Assembly (NCBI GenBank): GCA_963969495.1
Contig: OZ018333.1
Span: 90,015,865 to 90,079,864 of the forward strand
DNA: 64,000 bases
Direction: 5' to 3'
Origin: Ceratothoa steindachneri
Taxonomy: Eukaryota; Arthropoda; Malacostraca; Isopoda; Cymothoidae
Shown here: positions 55,075 to 64,000 of the stretch, one piece after another
Layout of the letters: each line of letters begins with the position of its first letter
Position numbering within the stretch: position 1 is the stretch's first letter
The notes under the pieces: model-generated
What the model saw: the letters and a program-made list of their open reading frames with translations, nothing else
What the model was told of the DNA's origin: nothing
Databases searched by the model: none
Translations under genes and position numbers: made by a program

Positions 55075-55870
55075 CAAGTAGGCCAGAATTAGCATTTCGC
55101 GGCCACAATGAAGAAAACGATGACATTTGGGGTAACTATTAATAGGCATTTTGTATGAACGGGCTTCGATGAAAAGATTCAAAACCATTTAAAAATTGCA
55201 AATGGTTTGGGAGAAACAACATCTACGAAACAGAATGACACAATTCAATCTATTTAGTGTAATTGGGTTAGAAAGAATAAAAAGTGATCTTATCGAATGC
55301 ATGTATGGGGTGATTTTATTAGATGTAACATCTGATGTCAAATGTTTTCTCAACTCTCTACTGTTGTTTCCTATGTCAATAAACATGGAGAGATTTGTGA
55401 ACGATTTATAAAATTCAATAAGGTCATCGATGATAGAAGGGCAAGAGCGGTTTCTGATTTAACTATAGGGCAATTTGGTCAAATGGGCTGTTTAAACAAT
55501 GGTGCTGCTGTAATAGGGAGCGATCTTAATGGAGTATAAACAGATTAGATAAACTCAACAAGAGGCTATTTTTCTTCCCTTGCTGTTCGTGAAATTTCAG
55601 GATGTAATATATTTTTTTTAATATTAGGAAGTTTGTCATCATTTTTCATCAGTTGAACTAAGCAACTTTAATGCTTGATAAAGTTGTTGGAAAAATGTTT
55701 AACAAAACTGACTCCAACGTGGTCGAATTAGTCATCTCGTCCATTTGAAACAGTTAAGGAAAATAAAGACCTTATAATAAATCTTTTAAAAAGTATTCTT
55801 GAAAATGCCAAGAAATGTGACGAAAAAACAAAAAAAAATCCTATTTATTTTGTGTGTGGACGCAATGACG
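55075..55870 (+). pseudogene. hAT transposase fragment (DUF4371-like), second copy
   Basis: Reading across frames: ELAFRGHNEENDDIWGN (about 55088), IQNHLKIANGLGE, then DVTSDVKC and SQLSTVVSYVNKHGEICERF (55342-55410), DDRRARAVSDL and GQMGCLNNGAAVIGSDLNGV (to about 55539). A later piece resembles SFETVKENKDLIINLLKSILENAKKCDEK (about 55740-55825). These match the DUF4371 region of ZMYM1-like hAT proteins. It is a different subfamily from the copy at 47400-51887, judging by the FRGHNE and SYDGAA-equivalent regions. There are several shifts and stops. The CR1-like LINE directly to its left may have inserted into it. Confidence 0.75.
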
Positions 55871-56152
55871 GATCTTTGTTGCTATAATACAAAGCAGTCG
55901 CTTGAAATGTTCTTGTAATATTGGGTCGTTGGCTTTGCTTTCGCTCGATCCATTCAGGAGAGAGTTGGCCTCCCATTTGAAAGCACATCTAATTTGCCTT
56001 CAAAATTAAGCTTTCGAGAGTTTTTAAGCGATTCTTGGCTCTTTCTTAAAATGGAAATGGGGATAAACAGACGTGCAATACCCCTCCCTTGCTCGCGGGA
56101 GGGCGTCCTTTCGCCCTATTCCACATCACTCGGCTAATAAAATCCCCTTTAA

Positions 56153-56154
<2 letters not shown>
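55871..56154. other. Unassigned stretch
   Basis: No feature recognised before the (AT)n tract. Confidence 0.4.

Positions 56155-56242
<88 letters not shown>
56155..56242. repeat. (AT)n microsatellite
   Basis: About 44 uninterrupted AT units. Confidence 0.95.
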
Positions 56243-56246
<4 letters not shown>

Positions 56247-56499
56247 TAGCTATACCTCGACACTGGGTTTACGAATTGCGTAAACTATGAGTTGATTGCA
56301 AATAGGGGAGGGGGGCGCTTCTACTGATCAGAGAGGCGCTGTTACTGTTTACCTCGGTCGCCCCAACACCAAAACAAGGGGAGGATTTTGAAAGAAGGAT
56401 GTAGTCTGAACTTTTGTCAAAGTGTAAAAATCAGCCAACACACGAAAATACCCACATTGTGACCAAAGAATAATGAGGCAGGGCGACAGTGCGGATTTC

Positions 56500-57420
56500 C
56501 TTACTAGGCGGTTTTTGATATGGGCTATATGGGCAATTACCCAGGGCGGCATTCTCTATGGGACACTACGAGAATAAGAAAAAAAATATTCCTATTTATT
56601 TGTGCTTAGAGCTCATTTTCGCCCTCACTGTTCACATGAAATGGATGAAACCATACCAATAAGATAGGGGAGGAGTTGAGTTCGCCGCTGGCCCTAGACC
56701 TCATGTTAATTAGAAGGTTAAAAGTCAATTAAAACACAAATTGCTTACAAATAACGCACACTTCATTTATAATATTGTATAATGTTGAATATATCACAGG
56801 CCAAGTGCCTCACATACGTTATTGCAGTGTGAAAATGTTAATAAAAACAAGCAAGTATGAGAAACAAGAGGAATTGGCTCAGTCCTGACTGCTAGTTGAG
56901 GTGTCAGAGAATGATAGTTATGTTGATAGTTTATTATCAAGTGCTAAACGTGGAAAAGAAAAGGTCGAAGCCATCAAGTTCACAATTTCGAGCGAAGAGT
57001 AAAGAAGAAGAGGAGAAACGAACAAAAGATTAAGGTATGGAGCCATGTCATCTCCTTATGTGAACCATATTATTGAGTGAATGCGCTAAAATAAGCTAAC
57101 GTTAATTGGTATAACTCAGCTGTTCTTTTGTTTTGAAAGTTTTAATTGTGTAATTAATATATTCTATTTTCAATTCAATTTAAGTGGCACTTCTGAAATA
57201 TTTTGGATCATCTTCTGTGGTTAGAAAAGATGAGGATTCATATACGTCATTTGCAGTCACACAAGCCACCACAGAAATTATTTTTGACCCTGATGATAAA
57301 GAGCCAACTTCATCCTACTCTGTCATACAGGCCACCACAAAAATTATTTGGGAAATCTCAGGATGAGAAGCCGTCGACCTATGCAGATCGTGCCTCTTTA
57401 AAACAGGACGCTTCAAGTAT
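56500..57420 (+). pseudogene. hAT (ZMYM1-like) 5' part with a retained intron
   Basis: Upstream sequence near 56520-56560 (GGGCAATTACCCAGGGCGGCA) resembles the GC-rich ends of this hAT group. The first coding piece ends near 57034 with EKKRSKPSSSQFRAKSKEEEEKRTKD. A GTATGG donor follows at 57035, and an acceptor (CAATTTAAG) ends at 57183. The second piece starts ALLKYFGSSSVVRKDEDSYTS, the expected continuation. A TAA falls on the codon split by the intron, where related proteins have Lys. The second piece then has two similar segments, QATTEII and QATTKII, and a stop at 57364. The rest of the transposase is missing or unrecognisable. Confidence 0.6.
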
Positions 57421-57429
57421 GTATTTGTA

Positions 57430-58204
57430 TGTGTGTGGCCTGTAAATAATCATTTTATTTTAATTTAATTTTTCAATGCAATTTATTTATGTGAATGTGT
57501 GATTTTGTACAGATGTTGTAAATAATACTTATGGCCTTTTATTTTTCTCGATTAGAAATGCCTGAAGCAAAATGCCTGACAAAGCCACCGCAGGAGTATT
57601 TGACAGGCGTTCAGTTATAACTGACAGAATTTGAATACATCTGGTTTACAGAGGGACAAATGAGATACTACCTAACTCAGTTTTCCGATGATTGAGGATG
57701 GTGGAAGAAGTTACCATCACGAATAATGCCAACAGCTTTTTCTGATTTGGTGCAAACTATTTTCTAAGGGAGAGATTAACAAGCTCTAAAATGAATGATT
57801 GAAAACATGCAAATTCTTTTCTCGCCTCACATGACAATAGTCCAGGAAATATCCATTGCATGAAAACCTAGAAAGAAGTGGAAATGAGGAATAACAAAGG
57901 GCAAACAATTGACAAGGAGATGGAACTTCTGAAGACCGTGAGAAACTAAGATGCAGAAAGGTGCTGAAACGTTTTACTACTAATGTAAAGTCTCTAGCTG
58001 TTAGAAATTTAGGCACTAGAGGGACATGCAGAGACGTTGTTCTCACCATCAAATGGGAACTTTCTCACCCATTCCCTCCCCTCAATAATCATGGCTCCCT
58101 ATCGAGTGCTTCTCATCCCCCATCTTTGTCGTTTGCATGAGTAAAATCGACCTGTATCGGGGATAAGGGGGAGGGGGGGGGCAACGCCCTGCAAGCTCAG
58201 AATG
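57430..58204. other. Unassigned stretch
   Basis: Short frames such as the one starting MPEAKCLTKPPQEYL near 57560 show no domain I can name. The stretch could be more decayed transposon sequence. Confidence 0.4.
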
Positions 58205-58345
58205 ATGCATTTAACCGTGACTGTTCCTGTAGACCTGCCTCCCTCCCCCCAATGCCGTGAAGGCTTGAGGCCGCTTTCTGTCATCTTCGAATTGGACAGA
58301 CTTACGGGACATTATTGTTGAATGTCCTATTTGGGTGAACTTCCT
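58205..58345 (+). mobile_element. Family A fragment (Cys/His tail region)
   Basis: CCCCCAATGCCGTGAAGGCTTGAGG..GCTTTCTGTC and CATTATTGTTGAATGTCCTA..TGGG correspond to the end of family A ORF2 (compare 1855-2020). Both ends are truncated. Confidence 0.7.
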
Positions 58346-58407
58346 GTACACAAAATTGTTGTCTATCTGACATTTTGGAGAAAGCTAGATTCGTCCATTT
58401 TATTTTA

Positions 58408-58418
58408 CTCTCTTTCTT

Positions 58419-58449
<31 letters not shown>

Positions 58450-58450
58450 T

Positions 58451-58508
<58 letters not shown>
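58408..58508. repeat. (CT)n microsatellite with CTAT units
   Basis: CT-rich tract with an internal (CTAT)n part, directly before the LINE at 58509. Confidence 0.95.
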
Positions 58509-58509
<1 letters not shown>

Positions 58510-59995
58510 AGGGTGGCGGTGTGATGCATGTCAAGGATACACTCAGATTGACGAAATGCAACATTGTATCCGACCACGAGCTACTAAGAGTTGACTTAGA
58601 TATAGGTCCTGCCAGATATAGGACCCTGCTGCTTTACAGACCCCTTGCCCAACTCATTGAAAAGGACAGGGATCTGTACCGGCTACTGGGCGAACTTGTT
58701 CAAGACAGTGTGTGTATCGCCAAGGATGATTTCAATACCAAAGGTGACTGAGAAACCAGATAACCCTGTGGCGAGAACGCCCTACTCCTGGAGTGCGCGA
58801 ACAACCGAGTTCCTGACTCAATGGGTGAGAGAGCCGACGAGAGGCAATAATACCCTCGACTTAGTTTTCATCTCTGAGGATGACATCGTTGAGTATCTCT
58901 CTGTAGGCGAAGAGCTCGGTGGCAGTGATCACCGACTAGTTAGATTTATAGTCACGGTCCCCAAGGTAGAGTCAGCGACTGGCAAATCGAGAAAACTTAT
59001 TTGAGAAGAGCAGACTTTGCAGGTCTTCGTGCTGGATTGACTGATACGAGGCTAGAAGCGTGCAAGGATGTTGAAGATTCGTGGAATAGATTCAAAACTA
59101 CGTTCATGAGTCTTCAATCACGACCCATCCCTTTGAAAAGCCTTCGTCGGTCTTCTGTTGAATCAAAGTGGTTTAATCAAGAAATTGGTCAACTGCTGAG
59201 TGAGAAAAGAACGGTGTACCTGCAGTCAAAGATTTCTGGAGACTTTGAGGACTACTGTAGGCTAGCTAGGATAGTGAAGTCTAGCATAAGGGTGGCAAAA
59301 TGTGCCGAAGAGCTCCGAGTGGCGAGACTTTGCAAAGAGAACCCCAAGGAATTCTTTGTTTATATAAACAGCAGTAAACCAATCCATCGCACGACTGACC
59401 CTATAGTGAATGAGGAGGGGGCATTAAAGCACTCAGATGCAGAAAAATGCTCACTTCCTGAACGACTACTACTCTTCAGTGTGTACTGAAGAGTGTGGTC
59501 CCATCCCCAAGGAAGGTTAGGTTATATAAAGCGACAGTTTGGATTTTGGAACAAGGAGATAGTACTGTGTTTGTATAACTCCCTTATCCGACCACACCTT
59601 CAGTATGCCGTACGATTTTGGAGTCCTTCGTTTCAAAAGGATATCGCAAGATTAGAACGTGTGCAACCAGAGCAACCAAACTGATTCCCTCTATCAGACA
59701 CAAGAGTTATGAAGATAGATTACGGGAATTAGACTTGTTCTCGCTGGAGACCCGGAGAGTGCGTGGTCAGCTTATCGAAGTGTCCAAAATACTTCGAGGC
59801 TTCGACATTGTAGACTACAGGGATATTTTCCAGTTTAGCCAGAGCAGGACAAGAAATCACGGTTACAAACTTGAACTGAAGCGTTACCAGCGTGATCTGT
59901 GTGGGAAATCTTTCACATATAGCATCTGCGGCCATTGGAACGCACTTCCTGTTGAAATTGTTAACAGCAATATTGTTGAACAGTCAAGTCGACAC
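58509..59995 (+). pseudogene. CR1-like ORF2 remnant: endonuclease half, linker, RT C-terminus
   Basis: The endonuclease part has GGGVMHVKDTLR, VSDHELLRVDL, and (after a shift) DDFNTKGD where intact enzymes have GDFN. LDLVFISEDDIVE and LGGSDHRLVRF contain the terminal SDH motif. The linker (59001-59489) contains VESKWFNQEIGQLLSEKR and LCKENPKEFFVYINS. After the deletion come LGYIKRQFGFWNKEIVLCLYNS, RPHLQYAVRFWSP, ATKLIPSIRHKSYEDRLREL, RRVRGQLIEVSKIL and HWNALPVEIVNS. Shifts occur near 58745, 59000, 59490 and 59680. Confidence 0.8.
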
Positions 59996-60110
59996 TAGAC
60001 AAAGTCTTCAGAAATAGCCGTTTGGAGACTCAACGTGAGGCGCGAGTGCTCTTCTAGAGCGTCAATCTGACCCTTTAGAGGACTGCGCCTGCTCAAGTGT
60101 TCAATTAAAT
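58509..60110 (+). mobile_element. CR1-like LINE lacking the RT core
   Basis: The left part has endonuclease sequence and the linker (58509-59485). The right part has the RT thumb and C-terminal domain (59493-59995). The fingers and palm, including the catalytic aspartates, are deleted at the junction near 59485-59500. The (CT)n tracts at 58408-58508 and 60167-60233 lie on either side. A third CR1-like subfamily, judging by divergence from the copies at 48571 and 52850. Confidence 0.8.
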
Positions 60111-60164
60111 GTACCCTCTTTGAATGTATCGTAAGGTCTACTAGGGTACGTCTTTCCCTTGTTA

Positions 60165-60166
<2 letters not shown>

Positions 60167-60233
<67 letters not shown>
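60167..60233. repeat. (CT)n microsatellite
   Basis: About 33 CT units. Frames across it reading Arg-Glu or Ser-Leu repeats are artefacts. Confidence 0.95.
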
Positions 60234-60237
<4 letters not shown>

Positions 60238-60239
60238 GT

Positions 60240-60430
60240 AGGAGGTATGTTCCTGCCGCTGGGAAGAGGCCGGTCTGTCCTAGACGTCGGAGCTTGCTTC
60301 CTTCTCGCATTTTTATTTTGTTTTGTTTTTATTTTGCATATCTGTTTTTTCCTCTACCCTAACATTAGGCTGTACGGTGATTACAACGACCTTTTTCCTA
60401 GTAGGCAGTCACTAGATAGACTTTTAAAAA
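60240..60430 (+). mobile_element. Family A-like 3' UTR fragment
   Basis: ATTAGGCTGTACGGTGATTACAACGACC...GTAGGCAGTCAC followed by an A run at 60424-60431 resembles the family A 3' UTR (compare 12925-12972), including the tail. It is diverged, so it may be a related family. Confidence 0.55.
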
Positions 60431-60431
60431 A

Positions 60432-60839
60432 AATCAGCTATAACCATTAAGGATGGTAGCCACCTTATATTACTACTGGCAGAAGGTGAGCATATACGAC
60501 GTTGCAACACACCCCGTGACTAATCCTGGCCTTAGCCACCGGGTTTTCCGCCTTTATAGCAGGTATATAATGGCCCTCGACTGAGCACCAATAAGAGGAC
60601 GACTGATAGAAGAGAAAGTGTGGAACGGGGGAGGCGGGTATGTAATAAAGAGATGATATGTGGGTCTACTAACGAGTAGGGAAGGTAATCAGTTAGTATT
60701 ATCATACCCTGGTGCTAGGTGATTCCAGGATGACCTGCAGTCCACCAAAGTACTCTGGCTACCGGACCGATCTCTGTCCAGGTGGGAACAGTCTTCCCTC
60801 TACAAAGTGAACGTAGAAAAGGTTAGGGGGATAGCTGTA
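60432..60839. other. Unassigned stretch
   Basis: No coding domain recognised, and no repeat partner found by eye. Confidence 0.4.
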
Positions 60840-60954
60840 ATTATGTATAATAATAATTAATAATAATTACTAATTATATTAATATTAATACACATTAATA
60901 ATTATAATATAATAATAATAGATAGTAATGCTAAATAATGATAAAGAATAATAA
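60840..60954. repeat. AAT-rich low-complexity tract
   Basis: Degenerate (AAT)n directly outside the left terminal repeat of the element at 60955-63178. A similar tract lies outside the right end. Confidence 0.85.
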
Positions 60955-63178
60955 CACTGGGTTGTACAAAAAAAAAATCTTTGTAATACGTCTGTTTTTT
61001 CAACTGATTTAGGATAATTTTCACCGCTGAATCCGAAAATGATATCTGTTTCCTTCTATCAACTTAGGCTTTTTGTGCAAAGTTGATTTAAAAAAAAATC
61101 CAATCTTTAACTTAATCAATTACATTTAGGTTACATTTTCGGTTGATTCTTGTTAATATTTCTCCTACGAAATAGTTTTTAAGATAAAAAAAAGCATTTT
61201 TTAACACATTTTATTCATTAAATTTTACAAAAATTGATTAGTGTAGATTAAATAGTAAAAATTGATAAAGGTCAGTACATGTAAATTGGATATTAGGTCA
61301 TCATTGTTCAAAACTCAGGACATGAACTTGCGTTTCTTCGAATCCCGAGAAGGCTCAGCGGTAGGAATGTCTCTCTTCAGAGGCCAACAGTAATCAGCCA
61401 TCATTACTGCATCTCAGCGTTCCTGATACCTGGTCTCCATCTCTTTCATATCATGATGGAGTCGCTCGTCGCTCATTGAGCCAAGATTTTCAGAGAATGT
61501 AAATATAAGTAACGCATTTGGATGTTCATGTTGTATCCGAGGTTTTTGAAAGCAGCCAGCATATTGTAGTTCTTAGTATTTCCTGCATTTTTGTTGCCAC
61601 GAGAGTTAGTAATTCACGACCAAAACAAAAGCCTTGCATGCTTCAAGTTCCACTTCGTTCATTGAGTTTTAAAACAGTATATCTCTGATGAGCTGACGGA
61701 GTTGAGGAACGTCAAAGATTCCAGCCTTCAACTTCTCAATGGTCCATCATGAAAAAGCGTGGCACAAGCAAGTGGAGCAGTCACCATCCTTAACCAGAGC
61801 TTTTGTGAACTGTTTGATCAAGACGAGCATGATGTGTAGCGGTAGAAAGAGTATCCTGTATCTGTCCACTAGATGGTTGCTTATGACGTTCCTTGCTCTG
61901 CATGGCACCATTTCCTCCCGTAATGCTGAACTCGGTCTCTGCTATCCTACCTGAACATAAAACACAGGTAATTGGTGAACTCGAACTGTTATACAAACAA
62001 TAAGTTCACCATCTTCACGTATACGCAAATCAACCATTCATGCTGATCATAACGAATTTTCTCCAGGACATACTTCACTCCTTCATATTATTACTTTGGT
62101 GTACTCGAGTGAGCAAGGAGTACAGAGGTAAACTGGTTGCCGGTGTGCAGTAGAACACATTTCAGCGAACAATTACTGCTGTCAATAGCAGTCTCCAATA
62201 TTGGGTTGGTACTATGGCACTCCAAATTTGTGCAAAAACTACGCAATATCTGTATGTTACACCTAGTTCTTCTCTTTGGGATAATAAACTAAGGTGCTTT
62301 TGATGTCTTTTGGGATAAAAAGTGATGCGAGTCAGAGAGGAGTTTTTTTTCTTCAAACTGAAGGCCAACTGCACGGCAGATGACTTTGAAAAGCAGAAAT
62401 CGCGAACTAAATAATTTAGCTCCTTTTGAGGAAAAGGATCTGTAGGATCATCGTTAAAAAAACAGTTTTCTTCTCCATTTTCTTCAACCCTGGAAGAATA
62501 TTTGTCACTAATGACAGAAAGTTCTCCAAAGATAGGTACTCGAATTTCATCACACTGAGCTACAGGACGAAGTGCTGATTGAAGATCAAGATATTTGAGG
62601 TTGCCCCGGTTTCTTCTGTTGATCCTAGTCAAATCAATAGCGCAGAAGGAGCAGTCATTGCTATGGTTTGTACGCTCCGTCCAATCCATGGGAATTCCAA
62701 AGTTCAGGAAACTCTCATTGCTCTCGGGCCATCGACGCAAATACTAAACATATCTTGCATACAATGAAGGACGCCCAAGCTTTATCCCGGTTAAGAATGG
62801 TTAGAACACTTTATGAAACTTGTGGCTGAAAGTGTATTTGACGCAGATGGAACAGAATACATCGAGCTTATTTTTTCAAAATCTTTTAGCTGAATTTATT
62901 TTATTCACCTGAAAAAGAAAAATACCACTTAGTAAATAATTACCGCACGTAAACTATTAACAATCCGTTTATTTTAAAAAGTATAAGAAATAATTTGCAT
63001 CATATTGATATAAAATACCCGTACATGTAAAAAAAAGAAAAAAGTAAAAATCATGTGGCGATATATAAAAAAAGTTGACCTGATTGAGCAAAACCAATGT
63101 GTTTTTTGGATTCAGCAATCAAAATTGTCCTAAATCAGCTAAAGAAAACTTAGACAAGAAAATTAATATTGGCCAGTG
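60955..63178 (-). mobile_element. Putative DNA transposon with inverted ends and an uncharacterised protein
   Basis: The left end starts CACTGG at 60955 and the right end finishes CCAGTG at 63178. Inside, CTGATTTAGGA(T/C)AATTTT and GCTGAATCC form inverted blocks at 61004-61039 and 63103-63138, agreeing at 31 of 36 positions. They lie 49 and 40 bp from the ends. The flanking bases are TAATAA on both sides, but they lie in AAT-rich sequence, so the target duplication (3 or 6 bp) is ambiguous. The only gene-like content is the minus-strand relic at 61318-62908. CACT(A/G) ends recall the CMC/CACTA group, but this is inference. The superfamily cannot be fixed from this copy. Confidence 0.65.
61318..62908 (-). 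pseudogene. Relic of an uncharacterised multicopy arthropod protein family
   Basis: From memory (not checked), this matches a protein family that is abundant and unnamed in arthropod genomes. Pieces in order: FCSICVKYTF (about 62850), then the open frame 62740-62162 with RRWPESNESF, GIPMDW, NDCSFCA, KYLDLQSALRPV, PFPQKELNYLVRDFCFSKS and LAFSLKKKN. Next come LHTGNQFTSVLLAHS (about 62145), VLEKIRYDQHEWLI, LPLHIMLVLIKQFTKALVKDGD (about 61830), EKLKAGIFDVPQLRQLIRD (about 61720), MNEVELEACKAF, ENLGSMSDERLHHDMKEMET (about 61490) and MMADYCWPLKRD. Stops and shifts are frequent. A splice-acceptor-like TTTCTTTTTCAG ends at about 62909. Cysteine pairs suggest zinc binding. The function is unknown. Confidence 0.6.
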
Positions 63179-63180
63179 TA

Positions 63181-63312
63181 ATAAATAATCATAAATAATA
63201 ATAATAAAAATAATACTAAGTAATAAAGAAATAATGAATATGCCTAATAATTAATGCTAATAAATTATAATAAGAGGAATGATAATCACAAAAATAATAA
63301 TAAATAAATATA
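63181..63312. repeat. AAT-rich low-complexity tract
   Basis: Degenerate (AAT)n beside the right end of the putative transposon, mirroring 60840-60954. Confidence 0.85.
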
Positions 63313-64000
63313 GATAAGGTAGCACTGAAAGGGAGCAAGGGAGAAGCGCACCAACAACTTTCCCAGACCCCATCAGAGAGTTCAAGTGAACCCAGTGACG
63401 GGCCTTCTCTGATTTGCCCTCAGGTTGGGGGGATGTGCAGCTGCTGCGGGCAACATGCTACTCCACTGTGGGGTTAGGGCGGTGTAGAGTTAAACGAGAG
63501 GTAGAAGAATATGACCACGAAGCCAAAGTCCAACTGTGTCCCCACCAACACATTATAGATGAGCCCTTCTGCACAGAATAAATATGTCTGAATAATGAAT
63601 AAAACTCGAGGAAGGGAACACAGCCGACACAAACAAAGAAAGCATTAATTGAATAAGCGCCACGAGATCTAAGTAAGTTTGTTTTGGGTGCTTAATCTCT
63701 TTTTATTTTTCTACTTTCTCTTCTCCATATTTTCCTTTACGTCTTTTAGTTTCTTCTATTACTCTCTTCTGTTATTCCGAATTTGTATTTAAGTTCGTGT
63801 TTTCTTTTCCTGTTGTGGAAGTTTATAGATTTTTCTGCTGCTTTGGATTTGAGGTATTTATAGGTCTTCCTCATCTAATGGCGTTTCGATTGTGTCGAAG
63901 TCATATTCTGAGTAATATTTCCATTTGTAGATGACGCTCTCTAACGGGTCCAGCAATTCTCCATTAGTCAATCCTTAGGGAATTTGTTATGACGGGTTTT
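63313..64000. other. Unassigned stretch to the window end
   Basis: No coding domain, repeat partner or RNA gene recognised. The last 350 bases are rich in T and C on the plus strand. Confidence 0.4.

Noticed and set aside
56089..56283. Plus-strand open frame with Ile-Tyr repeats
   Set aside because: It is produced by the (AT)n tract.
60101..60310. Minus-strand Arg-Glu repeat protein and plus-strand Leu-Ser repeats
   Set aside because: They are produced by the (CT)n tract at 60167-60233.

Overview
This window is eukaryotic and looks arthropod, most likely a crustacean and possibly a decapod. The evidence is indirect. It holds several Jockey-like non-LTR retrotransposon families with RNase H domains, CR1-like LINEs with a TTCTTATG-type tail, hAT and mariner transposons, a C2H2 zinc-finger array exon, abundant (TA)n and (CT)n microsatellites, and a degenerate block of the arthropod-type telomere pentamer CCTAA/TTAGG. 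I see no rRNA or tRNA gene, CRISPR array or bacterial-type operon. Almost everything recognisable is mobile DNA, most of it broken by stops, frameshifts, deletions and nested insertions.

Layout. 1-2055: two pieces of a GC-rich Jockey-like LINE (here 'family A'). 2461-8035: a nearly complete second Jockey-like LINE ('family B') with ORF1 and ORF2. 8044-13125: further family A copies. 13882-15012: an exon encoding eleven tandem C2H2 fingers, entered by a splice acceptor and cut at its 3' end by a 5'-truncated LINE ('family C', 15013-18105). 18106-21400: a minus-strand Ty3/gypsy-type element in which integrase precedes reverse transcriptase, as in Gmr1-like elements. 22184-33800: two family A copies head-to-tail on the minus strand, the second with a tandemly duplicated 5' unit and with its RT removed so that endonuclease is fused to RNase H. 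34152-35835: dispersed and tandem repeats, including two identical 269-bp units. 36520-37143: a minus-strand F-box/LRR-like relic. 37180-40570: a decayed AT-rich Jockey-like LINE ('family D'). 41288-42490: inverted family A fragments forming a palindrome.

44291-46520: a mariner whose two ends are separated by an inserted, internally deleted family A element with a near-perfect target duplication. 46862-47220: a foldback repeat whose loop holds telomere-like pentamers. 47400-51887: a hAT copy (DUF4371/ZMYM1-like) split by a minus-strand CR1-like LINE. 52850-55066: the best preserved LINE, a CR1-like copy with a 647-codon uninterrupted RT frame. 55075-57420: further hAT pieces, one keeping an apparent intron. 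58508-60110: a CR1-like copy lacking its RT core, between two (CT)n tracts.

60955-63178: the most interesting locus. A minus-strand relic of a multicopy arthropod protein family that I recognise but cannot assign a function is bracketed by terminal inverted repeats starting CACTGG, which suggests that it belongs to a DNA transposon.

The genes do not form a shared pathway. They record successive waves of transposition, and the nesting gives relative ages: family A is younger than the mariner, a CR1-like LINE is younger than the hAT, and family C is younger than the zinc-finger exon. The zinc-finger exon is the only plausible host gene part that still reads through cleanly.
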